Part shown: one piece after another, positions 39,671 to 48,793 of the stretch
Numbering within the stretch: position 1 is the stretch's first letter
Layout: every line of letters begins with the position of its first letter
Assembly (NCBI RefSeq): GCF_022138605.1
Contig: NZ_JACBFS010000005.1
Location: forward strand, 124,001 to 188,000
DNA length: 64,000 bases
Direction of reading: 5' to 3'
From: Xanthobacter sp. NM-25
GTDB taxonomy: Bacteria; Pseudomonadota; Alphaproteobacteria; Rhizobiales; Xanthobacteraceae
Notes under the pieces: model-generated
What the model was told of the DNA's origin: nothing
Seen by the model: the letters and a program-made list of their open reading frames with translations, nothing else
Database searches by the model: none
Position numbers and translations under genes: made by a program

Positions 39671-40369
39671 ATGCCCACCATCGCCCTCGTCGACGACGAT
39701 CGCAACATTCTCACCTCGGTGTCCATCGCCCTGGAGGCGGAGGGGTATCGCATCGAAACCTACACCGATGGCGCCTCCGCCCTTGATGGCTTCAAGACCA
39801 ATCCGCCCGATCTCGCCATCCTGGACATCAAGATGCCGCGCATGGATGGCATGGAGCTGCTGCGCCGGCTGCGCCAGAAGACCGACATGCCGGTGATCTT
39901 CCTCACCTCCAAGGATGAGGAGATCGACGAATTGTTCGGCCTCAAGATGGGCGCCGACGACTTCATCAAGAAGCCGTTCTCCCAGCGCCTCCTGGTGGAG
40001 CGGGTGAAGGCCGTGCTGCGCCGCGCCGGTGCCAAGGACGGGGTGGTCACCCGCGAGGTGGACAGCGCCAAGGTGCTGGAGCGCGGCAACCTGCGCATGG
40101 ACCCCGAGCGCCACACCTGCACCTGGAAGGGTGAGCCGGTCACCCTCACCGTCACCGAATTCCTGATCCTCCAGGCCCTCGCCCAGCGGCCCGGCGTGGT
40201 GAAGAGCCGCAACGCGCTGATGGATGCGGCCTATGACGACCAGGTCTATGTGGACGACCGCACCATCGACAGCCACATCAAGCGCCTGCGCAAGAAGTTC
40301 AAGTCGGTGGACGAGAGCTTCGAGATGATCGAAACCCTCTACGGCGTCGGCTACCGCTTCAAGGAATGA
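39671..40369 (+). CDS. chvI: Two-component response regulator ChvI
   Basis: The 232-residue OmpR/PhoB-type regulator has a receiver domain with phosphoacceptor D52 (AILDIKMPRMDG), the acidic pair DDD near the start and Lys in FIKKPFS. A winged-helix DNA-binding domain follows (LTVTEFLILQALAQRPGVVKSRNALMDAAYDDQVYVDDRTIDSHIKRLRKKF). It pairs with the ChvG kinase 43 bp downstream. In relatives the pair controls acid/envelope stress responses and is often essential. AGAGG precedes the ATG; the in-frame extension upstream is not conserved-looking. Confidence 0.95.
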   Translation: MPTIALVDDDRNILTSVSIALEAEGYRIETYTDGASALDGFKTNPPDLAILDIKMPRMDGMELLRRLRQKTDMPVIFLTSKDEEIDELFGLKMGADDFIKKPFSQRLLVERVKAVLRRAGAKDGVVTREVDSAKVLERGNLRMDPERHTCTWKGEPVTLTVTEFLILQALAQRPGVVKSRNALMDAAYDDQVYVDDRTIDSHIKRLRKKFKSVDESFEMIETLYGVGYRFKE

Positions 40370-40412
40370 ATCCCTCTCCGGTCGCTCCGCGTCCTGATCG
40401 GCGGTACGCGCG

Positions 40413-42182
40413 ATGACCGCCGAAGCCGAACCGCACGATGCGACCCCCGCGCCGGAGCGCGGCGGGCTGCTCGGCGCGCTGAGGCGCGCCCGCCGCTTCG
40501 TGGCCTTCAAGAGCTTCTCGTCGCTGACGCGGCGGATCGTTCTGTTGAACCTCGCCGGCCTCTGCGCCCTCGTCTCGGGCATCCTCTACCTGTCCGAGTT
40601 CCGCTCCGGGCTCATCGATGCCCGGGTGCAGAGCCTCCTGGTGCAGGGCGAGATCATCGCCGCCGCCATCGCCTCCTCGGCCCAGGTGGAGACCAACTCC
40701 ATCACCGTGGACCCCGACCGTCTGCTCGAATTGCAGGCCGGCGAAAGCTATGGGCCGAGTGAAGAAGGCTTTGCGCCGCTTGAGTTTCCCATCAATCCGG
40801 AGCGGGTCGCACCGGTGCTGCGGCGCCTGGTGGGCCCCACCGGAACCCGCGCCCGCATCTATGATCGCGACGGGCAGATGCTGCTCGATTCCCGTTCGCT
40901 CTATTCCCGCGGCGAGATCCTGCGCTTCGACGTCCCCTCCCCCAACGAGCCCCGCCCGGGCCCCCTGGAGCGGCTCTGGCGCGCCATACAATTGTGGTTC
41001 GCCCGCGGAGACTTGCCTGTTTACAAGGAGTTCGGGCCACAGGCCGGCAAGAGCTACCCGGAGGTGGCCATCGCCGCGCTCGGTGGCAAGGCCAGCGAGG
41101 TTCGGGTGGATGATCGTGGCCGGGTCGTGGTCTCGGTCGCGGTGCCGATCCAGCGCTTCCGCGCCATTCTCGGCGTCCTGCTGCTCTCCACCCAGGGCGG
41201 CGAGATCGACGCCGCGGTGCGGGCCGAGCGGTTTGTGATCGTGCGGGTGTTCCTGGTGGCCGCGGTGGTCATGGTGCTGCTCTCCGTGCTGTTGGCGGGC
41301 ACCATCGCCGACCCGGTGCGCAAGCTGGCGGCCGCCGCCGAGCGGGTGCGGCGCCGCATCAAGACGCGGGTGGAAATCCCGGATTTCACCACCCGCGCAG
41401 ACGAAATCGGCCACCTCTCGGGCGCCCTGCGCGACATGACCGGTGCCCTCTACAACCGCATCGAGGCCATCGAGAGCTTTGCCGCCGATGTCGCCCACGA
41501 GCTCAAGAACCCGCTGACCTCCCTGCGCAGCGCCGTGGAGACCCTGCCGCTGGCCAAATCCGACGCCTCGCGCGGGCGGCTGCTGGAGGTCATTCAGCAT
41601 GACGTGAAGCGGCTCGACCGCCTGATCACCGACATTTCCGACGCCAGCCGCCTCGACGCCGAACTGCAGCGCCAGGAGGCGGTGGAGGTGGACCTCAAGC
41701 AATTGCTCGAGATGGTGGTCGGCATGGCCCAGGACGTGCGCAAGGACGACGGGGTGCGGGTGGCGCTGAGCTTCGAGCGGCCGCACGCCGGCGCCGCCGC
41801 TTTCCTGGTGCCGGGCCATGCCTCGCGGCTGGGGCAGGTGGTGGACAATCTGGTGTCCAACGCCCGCTCCTTCTCGCCGACGGGGGGCACCGTGAGCGTC
41901 GCCTGTCGCCAGCTGAAGGACGGGGTGGAGATCACCGTCGACGATGAGGGGCCGGGGATCCAGCCCGATGCGCTCTCGCGGATCTTCGAGCGCTTCTACA
42001 CCGACCGCCCGCACCAGGGGTTCGGCCAGAATTCCGGCCTGGGACTATCCATTTCCAAGCAGATCGTCGAAGCCCATGGCGGGCGGATCTGGGCGGAAAA
42101 CCGCATGGTCTCGGGGCCGGACGGCGCCCAGACCGTGGCCGGCGCCCGGTTCGTCGTGCGCCTGCCGGCGGGCGAGCCATGA
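40413..42182 (+). CDS. chvG: Sensor histidine kinase ChvG
   Basis: The 589-residue membrane kinase has a first helix (IVLLNLAGLCALVSGILYL), a periplasmic domain of about 190 residues and a second helix (FLVAAVVMVLLSVLLAGTIA). HAMP and HisKA domains follow, with the phosphorylated His near residue 362 (FAADVAHELKNPLTSLRS), and then an HATPase domain (NLVSNARSFSP, DEGPGIQPD, GLGLSISKQIVEAHGG). It senses envelope/acid cues in relatives, where the repressor ExoR binds its periplasmic part. It overlaps hprK by four bases, which places the PTS genes in the same operon. Confidence 0.95.
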   Translation: MTAEAEPHDATPAPERGGLLGALRRARRFVAFKSFSSLTRRIVLLNLAGLCALVSGILYLSEFRSGLIDARVQSLLVQGEIIAAAIASSAQVETNSITVDPDRLLELQAGESYGPSEEGFAPLEFPINPERVAPVLRRLVGPTGTRARIYDRDGQMLLDSRSLYSRGEILRFDVPSPNEPRPGPLERLWRAIQLWFARGDLPVYKEFGPQAGKSYPEVAIAALGGKASEVRVDDRGRVVVSVAVPIQRFRAILGVLLLSTQGGEIDAAVRAERFVIVRVFLVAAVVMVLLSVLLAGTIADPVRKLAAAAERVRRRIKTRVEIPDFTTRADEIGHLSGALRDMTGALYNRIEAIESFAADVAHELKNPLTSLRSAVETLPLAKSDASRGRLLEVIQHDVKRLDRLITDISDASRLDAELQRQEAVEVDLKQLLEMVVGMAQDVRKDDGVRVALSFERPHAGAAAFLVPGHASRLGQVVDNLVSNARSFSPTGGTVSVACRQLKDGVEITVDDEGPGIQPDALSRIFERFYTDRPHQGFGQNSGLGLSISKQIVEAHGGRIWAENRMVSGPDGAQTVAGARFVVRLPAGEP

Positions 42183-42661
42183 CGGAGCCGGCGCCCCCGG
42201 AGCACGCCCCCCCAATGCACGCCCCTTCGGTGCACGCGACCTGCATCGCCCTTGGCGATCGCGGGGTGCTGATCCGCGGCCCGTCCGGCTCCGGCAAGTC
42301 GACCCTGGCGCTCCAGCTGCTGCTCGATCCGCCCCGCGCGTTGCCGCTCGCCGAGCTGGTGGCCGACGACCGGGTGCTGCTGCGCGCGGCGGCGGGGCGG
42401 GTGTGGGCGCGGCCGGTACCGGCGCTCGCGGGGTTGCTGGAGGTGCGTGGCCTGGGGGTGCGGCGGTGGCCCCACCGCGACAGGGTGTCGCTGTCCCATG
42501 TGGTGGATCTGGCCAGCCCACTGGCCGCGCGCCTGCCATCAGATGAGGCGCAAACCGTTCGCATCTGTGATGTCGCGCTGCCGTGCCTGCGTCCGGTGTG
42601 CCTTGAAAGCGCAGCATTGTTGCTGGCGGCGGCCTGGTGCAGTCAACCTTACGAAAACTAA
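42179..42661 (+). CDS. hprK: HPr kinase/phosphorylase, short alphaproteobacterial form
   Basis: This 160-residue protein holds only the catalytic half of HprK, as in other alphaproteobacteria. The P-loop GPSGSGKST spans residues 34-42, followed by ELVADDRVLLRA and the capping loop LEVRGLGVRRW. It phosphorylates or dephosphorylates HPr at its regulatory serine. The N-terminal domain found in Firmicutes is missing. The ATGA overlap with chvG couples translation to the two-component system. Confidence 0.93.
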   Translation: MTEPAPPEHAPPMHAPSVHATCIALGDRGVLIRGPSGSGKSTLALQLLLDPPRALPLAELVADDRVLLRAAAGRVWARPVPALAGLLEVRGLGVRRWPHRDRVSLSHVVDLASPLAARLPSDEAQTVRICDVALPCLRPVCLESAALLLAAAWCSQPYEN

Positions 42662-42720
42662 ATGTGCTTTTGTGCGTTGCACCCCTTGCGTAATTTTTGA
42701 GCCGCTCTGAATATGAATGT

Positions 42721-42763
42721 CCCGCAACGCGGGAGGCCTTCATCGGGGGATGAAGGCGGAGGA
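42721..42763 (+). promoter_or_regulatory. Two small hairpins abutting the EIIA ribosome-binding site
   Basis: CCCGC-AAC-GCGGG (42721-42733) and GCCTTCAT-CGGGGG-ATGAAGGC (42736-42757) stand in a row. The second ends exactly where the Shine-Dalgarno GGAGGA (42758-42763) begins. They lie in the 105-bp gap between hprK and EIIA and could tune translation or mark an RNA processing site. Confidence 0.5.
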
Positions 42764-42766
42764 AGC

Positions 42767-43168
42767 ATGATCGGTCTCGTCCTCGTCACCCATGGCCGCC
42801 TCGCCGATGAGTTCCGCTCCGCCTTGGAGCACGTCATGGGCCCGCAAAGCCATATCGCCACCGTCACCATCGGGCCGGAGGACGATATGGAGCGCCGTCG
42901 GCAGGATATCATCGAGGCAGTCGCCCGGGTGCGCTCCGGCGGCGGCGTGGTGATTCTGACCGATATGTTCGGTGGAACCCCTTCCAACCTGGCCATCTCG
43001 GTGATGAACACGCCGGATGTCGAAGTGGTGGCCGGCATCAACCTGCCCATGCTGGTCAAGCTCGCCAAGGTTCGCGGCGAGCTGCCGCTCGCCGAAGCGG
43101 TGGACGTGGCTCAGGAAGCAGGCAGGAAATACATCAATGTCGCAAGTCGCGTCCTCGCCGGTAAATGA
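42767..43168 (+). CDS. PTS EIIA component, mannose family
   Basis: This 133-residue EIIA(Man)-type protein has the phosphorylatable His9 in VLVTHGRLA, the loop LTDMFGGTPSN and the dimer contact region. Alphaproteobacteria carry a truncated, sugar-independent PTS (EINtr, HPr, EIIANtr, EIIAMan) used for regulation; transport subunits IIB-IID are absent here as well. Phosphate probably flows EI(Ntr) to HPr to this EIIA. Its last 32 bases overlap the HPr gene in another frame. Confidence 0.93.
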   Translation: MIGLVLVTHGRLADEFRSALEHVMGPQSHIATVTIGPEDDMERRRQDIIEAVARVRSGGGVVILTDMFGGTPSNLAISVMNTPDVEVVAGINLPMLVKLAKVRGELPLAEAVDVAQEAGRKYINVASRVLAGK

Positions 43169-43505
43169 TCTGTCGGGACGGGCCCTGCCGTCCGAAGACC
43201 CGGCCGAGGCCTGTGGCGGGCCGGTCGACCCCTCCGCGCTGGTGCGTGTGCTGCCCATCATCAACAAGCGCGGCCTTCACGCGCGCGCTTCCGCCAAGTT
43301 CGTGCAGACCGTGGAGCGCTTCGACGCCCAGGTGCGGGTGTGCCGCAATGGCGAAGCCGTGTGTGGCAACTCCATCATGGGCTTGATGATGCTGGCGGCC
43401 GCACCGGGCACTACGGTGACCGTGACGGCCACCGGCCGCCAGGCCGAGGAGGCTCTGGCGGCGCTGAGCACCCTGGTCGCCGATCGCTTCGGCGAAGAGG
43501 AATAG
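43137..43505 (+). CDS. PTS phosphocarrier HPr with N-terminal extension
   Basis: The HPr core is complete: active His48 in IINKRGLHARASAKF and, 31 residues on, the regulatory Ser79 in GNSIMGLMML, which matches the His15/Ser46 spacing of model HPr. At 122 residues it is about 32 longer than usual. The extension (MSQVASSPVNDLSGRALPSEDPAEACGG) is polar and includes a Cys. The ATG at 43137, inside the EIIA gene, has AGGAAA upstream. A later start would remove the extension, but no good ribosome site was seen there. Confidence 0.9.
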   Translation: MSQVASSPVNDLSGRALPSEDPAEACGGPVDPSALVRVLPIINKRGLHARASAKFVQTVERFDAQVRVCRNGEAVCGNSIMGLMMLAAAPGTTVTVTATGRQAEEALAALSTLVADRFGEEE

Positions 43506-43618
43506 ACGCACCCCCGACACCGATGCTGGCTTCGCACAAGGTCTGTGCTTATCTCTAGACATCACGTTTCCGCGCGTGGGACGCGCCACCGAAACGGGCG
43601 TTCGCCCCTGTGAGTGTC

Positions 43619-45091
43619 ATGTTCGGGACCAGAGCCGATCCACCGATCGACCCGCCCCACCACCGCCGGGGCGGCTTCAGCTTGTCCGCGAAGCTCCTGG
43701 TCTTGACCGTGTTTGTGGTGGCGGCGGTGGAAGTGGCCGTGCTGGTGCCGACGATCGCCAATTACCGGGTGGCCTGGCTCTCCGATCGCCTGGCCGCCGC
43801 GCGCACGGCGGCGCTGGTGCTGGATGCGGCGCCGCAGGACAGCATTCCCATGGATCTCACCCGCCAGCTGCTCGCCAATGTGGGGGCGCAGGTGATCGTG
43901 GTGAAACGGGAGGATACGCGCCGTCTGCTGGCCGCCTCCGACATGCCGCCTCAGGTGGACGAGCATGTGGACATGCGGGACATGAATCTCTGGAGCGCGG
44001 TGCGCGGCGCCGTCGAGACCCTGTCGGCGCCCGATGGGCGGATGCTGCGACTGGTGGGCGAGGCCCCCTCCGGGGCGGACTTCATCGAGATCGTGCTGTC
44101 GGAAACGCCGCTGCGGCGGGCGCTGCTGCGCTTCACCACCACCACGCTGCTGGTGTCCGCCATGGTGGCGGGCGCCGCCGGCGCCCTGGTCTATTTCAGT
44201 CTCAACGCGCTCTTCGTGCGCCCCATGCGGCGGCTCACCGAGCGGATGACGGCATTCCGCGAGAATCCGGAGGATGCCTCCCGCATCATCGTGCCGAGTG
44301 GGCGGCGTGACGAGATCGGCACGGCGGAGGAGGCGCTGCAGGAGCTGCAGCGCGGCCTGGCGCAGACCCTGAGCCAGAAGAGCCACCTTGCCGCGCTCGG
44401 CCTTGCGGTCTCCAAGATCAACCACGACTTGCGCAATCTCCTGGCGTCTGCCCAGCTGCTGTCGGATCGCCTGGCGGCGCTGCCCGATCCCACGGTGCAG
44501 CGCTTCGCGCCGAAGCTGCTGGCGGCGCTGGATCGGGCCATCACCTATTGCGAGCAGACCCTGTCCTATGGGCGTGCCATGGAGCCGCTGCCGGAGCGGC
44601 GCGACGTGGCGGTGGCACCGCTGCTGGAGGAGGTGCGCGATACCTTGGGCCTGGGTCCCGGATCGGGCATCGCCTGGGTGGCGCAGGTGGAGCCGGGCCT
44701 GGTGGTGGATGCGGATCCCGACCAGCTGTTCCGGGTGATCTTGAACATCGGCCGCAATGCGGTGCAGGCACTGGAAACCCGCGCACCCCTCGATCCCGCG
44801 CGGGATCAGATCCGCCTGGTGGCACGGCGCGCGGGCGCGGCGGTTGAGATCGAGATGGGAGACACGGGGCCGGGCATTCCGCAGGACCGGCGGGCCCATC
44901 TGTTCGAGGCCTTCGTCTCGTCCGCGCGTCGCGGCGGCACCGGCCTGGGGCTGCCCATCGCCGATGAGCTGGTGCGGGCCCATGGCGGCGAGATCCGGCT
45001 GCTGGATGGCAAGGAAGGCACCACCTTCCGGATCACCCTGCCGGACCAGCCGGAACGGGACCGCCAGCGGCGGGAGCGCCTGCGCGCTTGA
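43619..45091 (+). CDS. Orphan sensor histidine kinase
   Basis: The 490-residue membrane kinase has helix 1 at KLLVLTVFVVAAVEVAVLV, a periplasmic stretch of about 130 residues and helix 2 at LRFTTTTLLVSAMVAGAAGALVYFSL. HAMP follows, then a His box SKINHDLRNLLASAQLL with His269. The C-terminal ATPase has NIGRNAVQAL, MGDTGPGIPQ and GGTGLGLPIADELVRAHGG. No response regulator is adjacent. It is transcribed in line with the PTS genes, so it may report to ChvI or a distant partner (inference). GTG at 43610 is an alternative start. Confidence 0.9.
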   Translation: MFGTRADPPIDPPHHRRGGFSLSAKLLVLTVFVVAAVEVAVLVPTIANYRVAWLSDRLAAARTAALVLDAAPQDSIPMDLTRQLLANVGAQVIVVKREDTRRLLAASDMPPQVDEHVDMRDMNLWSAVRGAVETLSAPDGRMLRLVGEAPSGADFIEIVLSETPLRRALLRFTTTTLLVSAMVAGAAGALVYFSLNALFVRPMRRLTERMTAFRENPEDASRIIVPSGRRDEIGTAEEALQELQRGLAQTLSQKSHLAALGLAVSKINHDLRNLLASAQLLSDRLAALPDPTVQRFAPKLLAALDRAITYCEQTLSYGRAMEPLPERRDVAVAPLLEEVRDTLGLGPGSGIAWVAQVEPGLVVDADPDQLFRVILNIGRNAVQALETRAPLDPARDQIRLVARRAGAAVEIEMGDTGPGIPQDRRAHLFEAFVSSARRGGTGLGLPIADELVRAHGGEIRLLDGKEGTTFRITLPDQPERDRQRRERLRA

Positions 45092-45291
45092 GGGCGGCCG
45101 CGCTCGCATTCGAGTATGCTTTGCGACCGGTGTTGTCCACAGGCTGTGGGCAGCAGGGCGATTTCGGCTTTTGCCCTTGCGCGGTCGAATGAAACGCAGT
45201 AGGTCACACACCTCGCTGGCGGAGTTCTCCGCCGCGGGTCCTGCGGAGGTCTCCTCCGAAAGCGGCATCCCAGCCGCCCACACAGGACGAT

Positions 45292-45368
45292 GCGCCGGTA
45301 GCTCAGCTGGATAGAGCACCAGACTACGAATCTGGGGGTCGGGAGTTCGAATCTTCCCCGGCGCGCCA
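45292..45368 (+). tRNA. tRNA-Arg (anticodon ACG)
   Basis: The 77-nt cloverleaf is complete: acceptor GCGCCGG pairs with CCGGCGC, and the anticodon stem CCAGA/TCTGG holds the loop CTACGAA with ACG at 34-36. TTCGAAT is in the T loop, the discriminator is G and the 3' CCA is encoded. ACG is deaminated to ICG and reads CGU/CGC/CGA. The region immediately 3' changes character, so this tRNA may be an integration site. Confidence 0.97.
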
Positions 45369-45705
45369 TCTAAATCAAAGACTTAGAGATTTAGCGCAGA
45401 CTAGAAAAACAAATTAGTCTGCGGAAATCCGGCCCGATGCTGGGGTCGACGCGTCGCGACATTTTGACTCCCCCTTTACGCTGTCGCCGCTTCGACAGGA
45501 ATTCGTTGGCCGAGTGCCATGGGGGAGAGCGGATGACCGTCCGGCAGCTCATCGCCATCGCCCCCCACCCGGGGACAGGTGATCTTGGCCCTCTCTCCCC
45601 CGAGACCGCCGCCTGCTCATGGCTGGGCCGCGCGCTCTCAGGGCGGGACACAGCCGCCACAGCCCAATCCGTCCGATCCGCCCCGTTCGCCGCGCAGCCC
45701 AGGCC

Positions 45706-46198
45706 ATGCTCGCGCGCGGCCGCACCCTCTCTGTCGCGCGCTCACGCGTCTCGGGGAGCCATGTCCGGGGACATGTCTCCGGCATCGACGAAGAAGGGAT
45801 CGCCGTCATTGCCCCGCCCGTGGCTCTGATTGCGGCATTGTGCATCCTGGCCTATCGGCTCGCGACTTTCGCGCCGCCCGTCATGCTGGCCCTTGCCGCT
45901 GCCCGTTTCGCCCTTGGCACCGGAACTGGATCGGTCGGGTATCGCCGGAGTCATCTCAGGCGGTGCCTCCTTCGGTGTCCTGACGTTCCTGTTCGCGAGC
46001 GTTCGCACTCCATTCGTGCGCCTCGCCGTCGCTAGTCGCGCCGGCCGCCGTCGCGGCTATGCCCTCGTCCACGGCCTGACAGGCGAATCCATGTCGTTTC
46101 CCCTCTGGCGGATGGTCTTCTGCCTCGCCGGCGGCGCATGCATCGGCCTTGCGCGGTGGCGCCGCTGGCCGATCCGCCATGACCCGCCGCGCCGATGA
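45706..46198 (+). pseudogene. Possible frameshifted small membrane protein
   Basis: Two overlapping frames read as one membrane protein interrupted by a shift. Frame 1 (45706 to about 45930) gives VALIAALCILAYRLATFAPPVMLALAAARFALGTG. Frame 2 (about 45930 to 46198) continues with GIAGVISGGASFGVLTFLFASVRTPFVRL and WRMVFCLAGGACIGLARW. Both have plausible hydrophobic helices and neither makes sense alone. I do not recognise the family. It sits in the gene-poor stretch right after the tRNA. Coincidence in GC-rich DNA is possible. Confidence 0.35.
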
Positions 46199-46787
46199 CT
46201 GCACAGGACGGAAACCACACGCAGTGAAGGGTTTTTGGGGGGGTGCCCTGCGGGCTGGGCTCAGACGATGGCGCAGGCGGAGACAGGGAACAGGAATCCG
46301 TCCTCGGTCTCCCGCAGGCCCACTCTCGAGGGAACGGCGCCAAGAAGCCCGGTTCGCGGTGCTACTTGAACAGGCGATGCAGCTTCGATCTACGCGGGAA
46401 CGCTGCTATTCTTCCGAATGCTACCTCGAACCCGGTAGCGCCGGCCATCGACGACATTCCGGTCGCAAACCCCTTGTCGTGGTCGCTCCCCTGCAGGGGA
46501 ACGACGAAAAGTCCACCGCACTGCTGCGGCCGAGGGCTTTGCCCGACCCTTTTGACGAAGCCCCTCATGGTCACGACGTGAGCGTGCGACACCGATGATA
46601 GCCCTCGGGCGCTTCCTTTTCTCCGCCGGTTTCAAGCCGCATCCATCGCGGCCTCGCTTGGTCTGGGTCTGACCGAAGGCCAACGACGAAAGCGCCGCTT
46701 CGATCCTGAAACCGCAACGTCCGCCTGCGGCGTTCTTCCGCCGCCGGCTAGGGTCGGCTTTGCAGCGCAAAGCCCGGGATCAGGCTG
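46199..46787. other. Gene-poor stretch downstream of tRNA-Arg
   Basis: About 590 bp in which short frames exist on both strands, but none shows a recognisable motif, signal peptide or coherent hydrophobic pattern. Together with 45369-45705 it separates the tRNA from the lower-GC catabolic cluster. I see no integrase and no copy of the tRNA 3' end in it. Confidence 0.5.
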
Positions 46788-47510
46788 CTATCCCTTCAAT
46801 TGCCGATGCGACATCTCGTTTGCATAGAGCGAGATCCCAAGTGACGGCGCAAGTGGTGCCGGCAGACTTTCGGTGCGCTCCAAGAACTCCTTCACGAGAG
46901 CAATTGACCGGCGATCGTAACTGGCAACCTGCTTCGCCATCGCGAGCACCACAGCGTCCAGATTCTCCGACGAAACGACGCGGGCCGCTAAGCCCAGCTG
47001 AATGGCCTCCTGCCCACTCAGTTCGCGCCCGGTGAAGATCAGGTCGCCGAGAATGCTACGCGGCAAAACATACCGATAATGGCTCAGCACGATGGTCGGT
47101 GGAATGCCATGTGGAATCTCCGGAAAGCTCAGCCTTGCATCCTCCGCCACGATCACAATGTCGCAGCGCCCTGCCAGTGAGAGGCCCGCACCTTCGGCCC
47201 GGCCGCGGATTGCTGCGATGGTGACCGCACGGCATCTTTGGACCGCCTCGTTCAACTTTTGGATTTGCTGAAATTCCTCGACAATGTCGAGGGGATCCGA
47301 AGACTGCACTGCAGGCCGTTGCCGGCCGAGAGAGAAGTCGGGGCCCGTCGAGCCGAGCACCACGACGCCCGGGCCGCCGTCAAGCGGGGCTACCGCGTTC
47401 AAGCTATCGGTCAATTCATCGATAGTGGCCGCGTCAATGCGGTGGCCGGCCTCGGGCCGATTCAGGGACAGGTAGAGAACGTCGCCATCGGTGTGGCTCA
47501 AGATGCTCAT
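46788..47510 (-). CDS. Enoyl-CoA hydratase/isomerase-family protein
   Basis: The 240-residue crotonase-fold protein shows VTIAAIRGRAEGAGLSLAGRCDIVIVAEDARLSFPEI, the core that forms the oxyanion hole, and the later LGLAARVVSSENLD segment. The usual N-terminal SLNRP motif is present. The catalytic Glu positions of classical hydratases are not clearly matched, so the reaction (hydration, isomerisation, C-C cleavage) is open. ATG 47510 has GGAAG upstream and lies 15 bp after the FAD monooxygenase stop, so the two genes form an operon. Confidence 0.82.
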   Translation of the reverse strand: MSILSHTDGDVLYLSLNRPEAGHRIDAATIDELTDSLNAVAPLDGGPGVVVLGSTGPDFSLGRQRPAVQSSDPLDIVEEFQQIQKLNEAVQRCRAVTIAAIRGRAEGAGLSLAGRCDIVIVAEDARLSFPEIPHGIPPTIVLSHYRYVLPRSILGDLIFTGRELSGQEAIQLGLAARVVSSENLDAVVLAMAKQVASYDRRSIALVKEFLERTESLPAPLAPSLGISLYANEMSHRQLKG

Positions 47511-47524
47511 TTCGGCGCTTCCGC

Positions 47525-48688
47525 TCAAAGAATGGGAGTGTTCAAGATGCGATCGCTGACAGCAATGCGACCGGAGGCATTCTGCGCCAGCTCCCGGCGC
47601 GCCTCCTCCATCTGCTCAGCCGTCAATACCGCCTGTTCTTCCTCAAGCCAGCTCCGAGCAAAGGCATAGACGAAAGCACAACGCGCGTAGCGCGCTCGCC
47701 CATAGCGCATGAGGCGCTGCTCCAGCGTGCCATCCGCCTGCATCACCTCGTGAGCCAGGATCAGAGCGTCCTCGACCGCCATAGCTGCGCCCTGTGTCAG
47801 GTGAGGAGGCACAATGTGGGCTGCATCGCCCCCGATAGCGACACGCCCGCGATGCCAAGGCCAAGGCACCAACATCGGCTCCAAGGCACCATAGACGATA
47901 TCGGATTGCTCATTCAGACTGGCGCTGACTTCCGATACGTAGCTGCCAAACTGGGCCAACCGCTCTTTCCAGAGCGAGGCCAGATCTTTCCGCTCGTAAT
48001 AGGCGCCGATCGGCTCAGGGCGAATATTGAACAAATACATCTTGTCCTTGCTGATGGGCATCGCGCCGGCTTTTCCGCCGCACCCCTGCAAGAATTCCAT
48101 GCCGGTGACACACTCCGGGCGGTCCACCTGGACCCGCCACGCCCCGATCCCGCAAGGCCGGGGAACGAACATTGTTCCAACAAGGTGCTGGCGCGTGGTC
48201 GAGCGGATGCCGTCGAAGCCGGCGACCAGGTCGAATGCGTCGTTCGTTCCGTCCGAGAAGCGCACGCGCACCACGTTCGCGTCGCTTTCATCATAGGCGC
48301 TGATCTGCAGCCCCAAGCTGACTTCCACGCCGATCCGCTTCGCCGCCGCCAACAAAATGCGGTGCAGCTCCGCACGCGACAGCGCGCAGACCGCCGGAAC
48401 CCGCTCATCTCCCAGAAGAAATTTATGCTCGGCGATGAGACGACGTTGCGCGTCGAAGATCGTCATATGATCATAGATGAATCCATGATCCAAAATCTCC
48501 TCCAGCACACCCAGATGATCATAGACCCGCAGTGCATTTGCGGGCTGGCCAAGGCCGACTCCGGTCACGTCAAAGGCAGGCCGACGCTCGATCAACCTCA
48601 CCTGCGCCCCACGTTGCGCAAAGGCAAGCGCCGCGGCCAAGCCCCCAACGCCGCCGCCGGCAACCAAGACCCTTCTGACCACATCCAT
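47525..48688 (-). CDS. FAD-dependent aromatic-ring-type monooxygenase
   Basis: The 387-residue class A flavoprotein monooxygenase has the NAD(P)H-independent FAD fingerprint VLVAGGGVGGLAAALAFAQRG, the middle DG motif DLVAGFDGIRSTTRQHL and the GD motif RVAIGGDAAHIVPPHLTQGAAMAVEDALIL. Salicylate, 3-hydroxybenzoate and 6-hydroxynicotinate hydroxylases belong here; the substrate cannot be named. ATG 48688 has GGAG seven bases upstream. It is divergent from the amidase-like gene, with a 155-bp AT-rich region holding a 14-bp palindrome. Confidence 0.87.
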   Translation of the reverse strand: MDVVRRVLVAGGGVGGLAAALAFAQRGAQVRLIERRPAFDVTGVGLGQPANALRVYDHLGVLEEILDHGFIYDHMTIFDAQRRLIAEHKFLLGDERVPAVCALSRAELHRILLAAAKRIGVEVSLGLQISAYDESDANVVRVRFSDGTNDAFDLVAGFDGIRSTTRQHLVGTMFVPRPCGIGAWRVQVDRPECVTGMEFLQGCGGKAGAMPISKDKMYLFNIRPEPIGAYYERKDLASLWKERLAQFGSYVSEVSASLNEQSDIVYGALEPMLVPWPWHRGRVAIGGDAAHIVPPHLTQGAAMAVEDALILAHEVMQADGTLEQRLMRYGRARYARCAFVYAFARSWLEEEQAVLTAEQMEEARRELAQNASGRIAVSDRILNTPIL

Positions 48689-48793
48689 GGATTTTCTCCA
48701 GCTCACGCCCTAGCGTCCGGCCGAAGCCAAGCCCACCCTCGGGCTCGGGAGCGGCCCCAGGGAGCTTGCTCCAGCCGATATTTTATGTATCCT

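Noticed and set aside
45133..45141. TTGTCCACA, one mismatch from a DnaA box
   Set aside because: It is single and part of a short dyad next to the tRNA; no cluster of boxes, no AT-rich unwinding region and no replication genes nearby.
46362..46592. 77-codon minus-strand frame in the gene-poor stretch
   Set aside because: No homology recalled, no ribosome site, and composition like the surrounding non-coding DNA.
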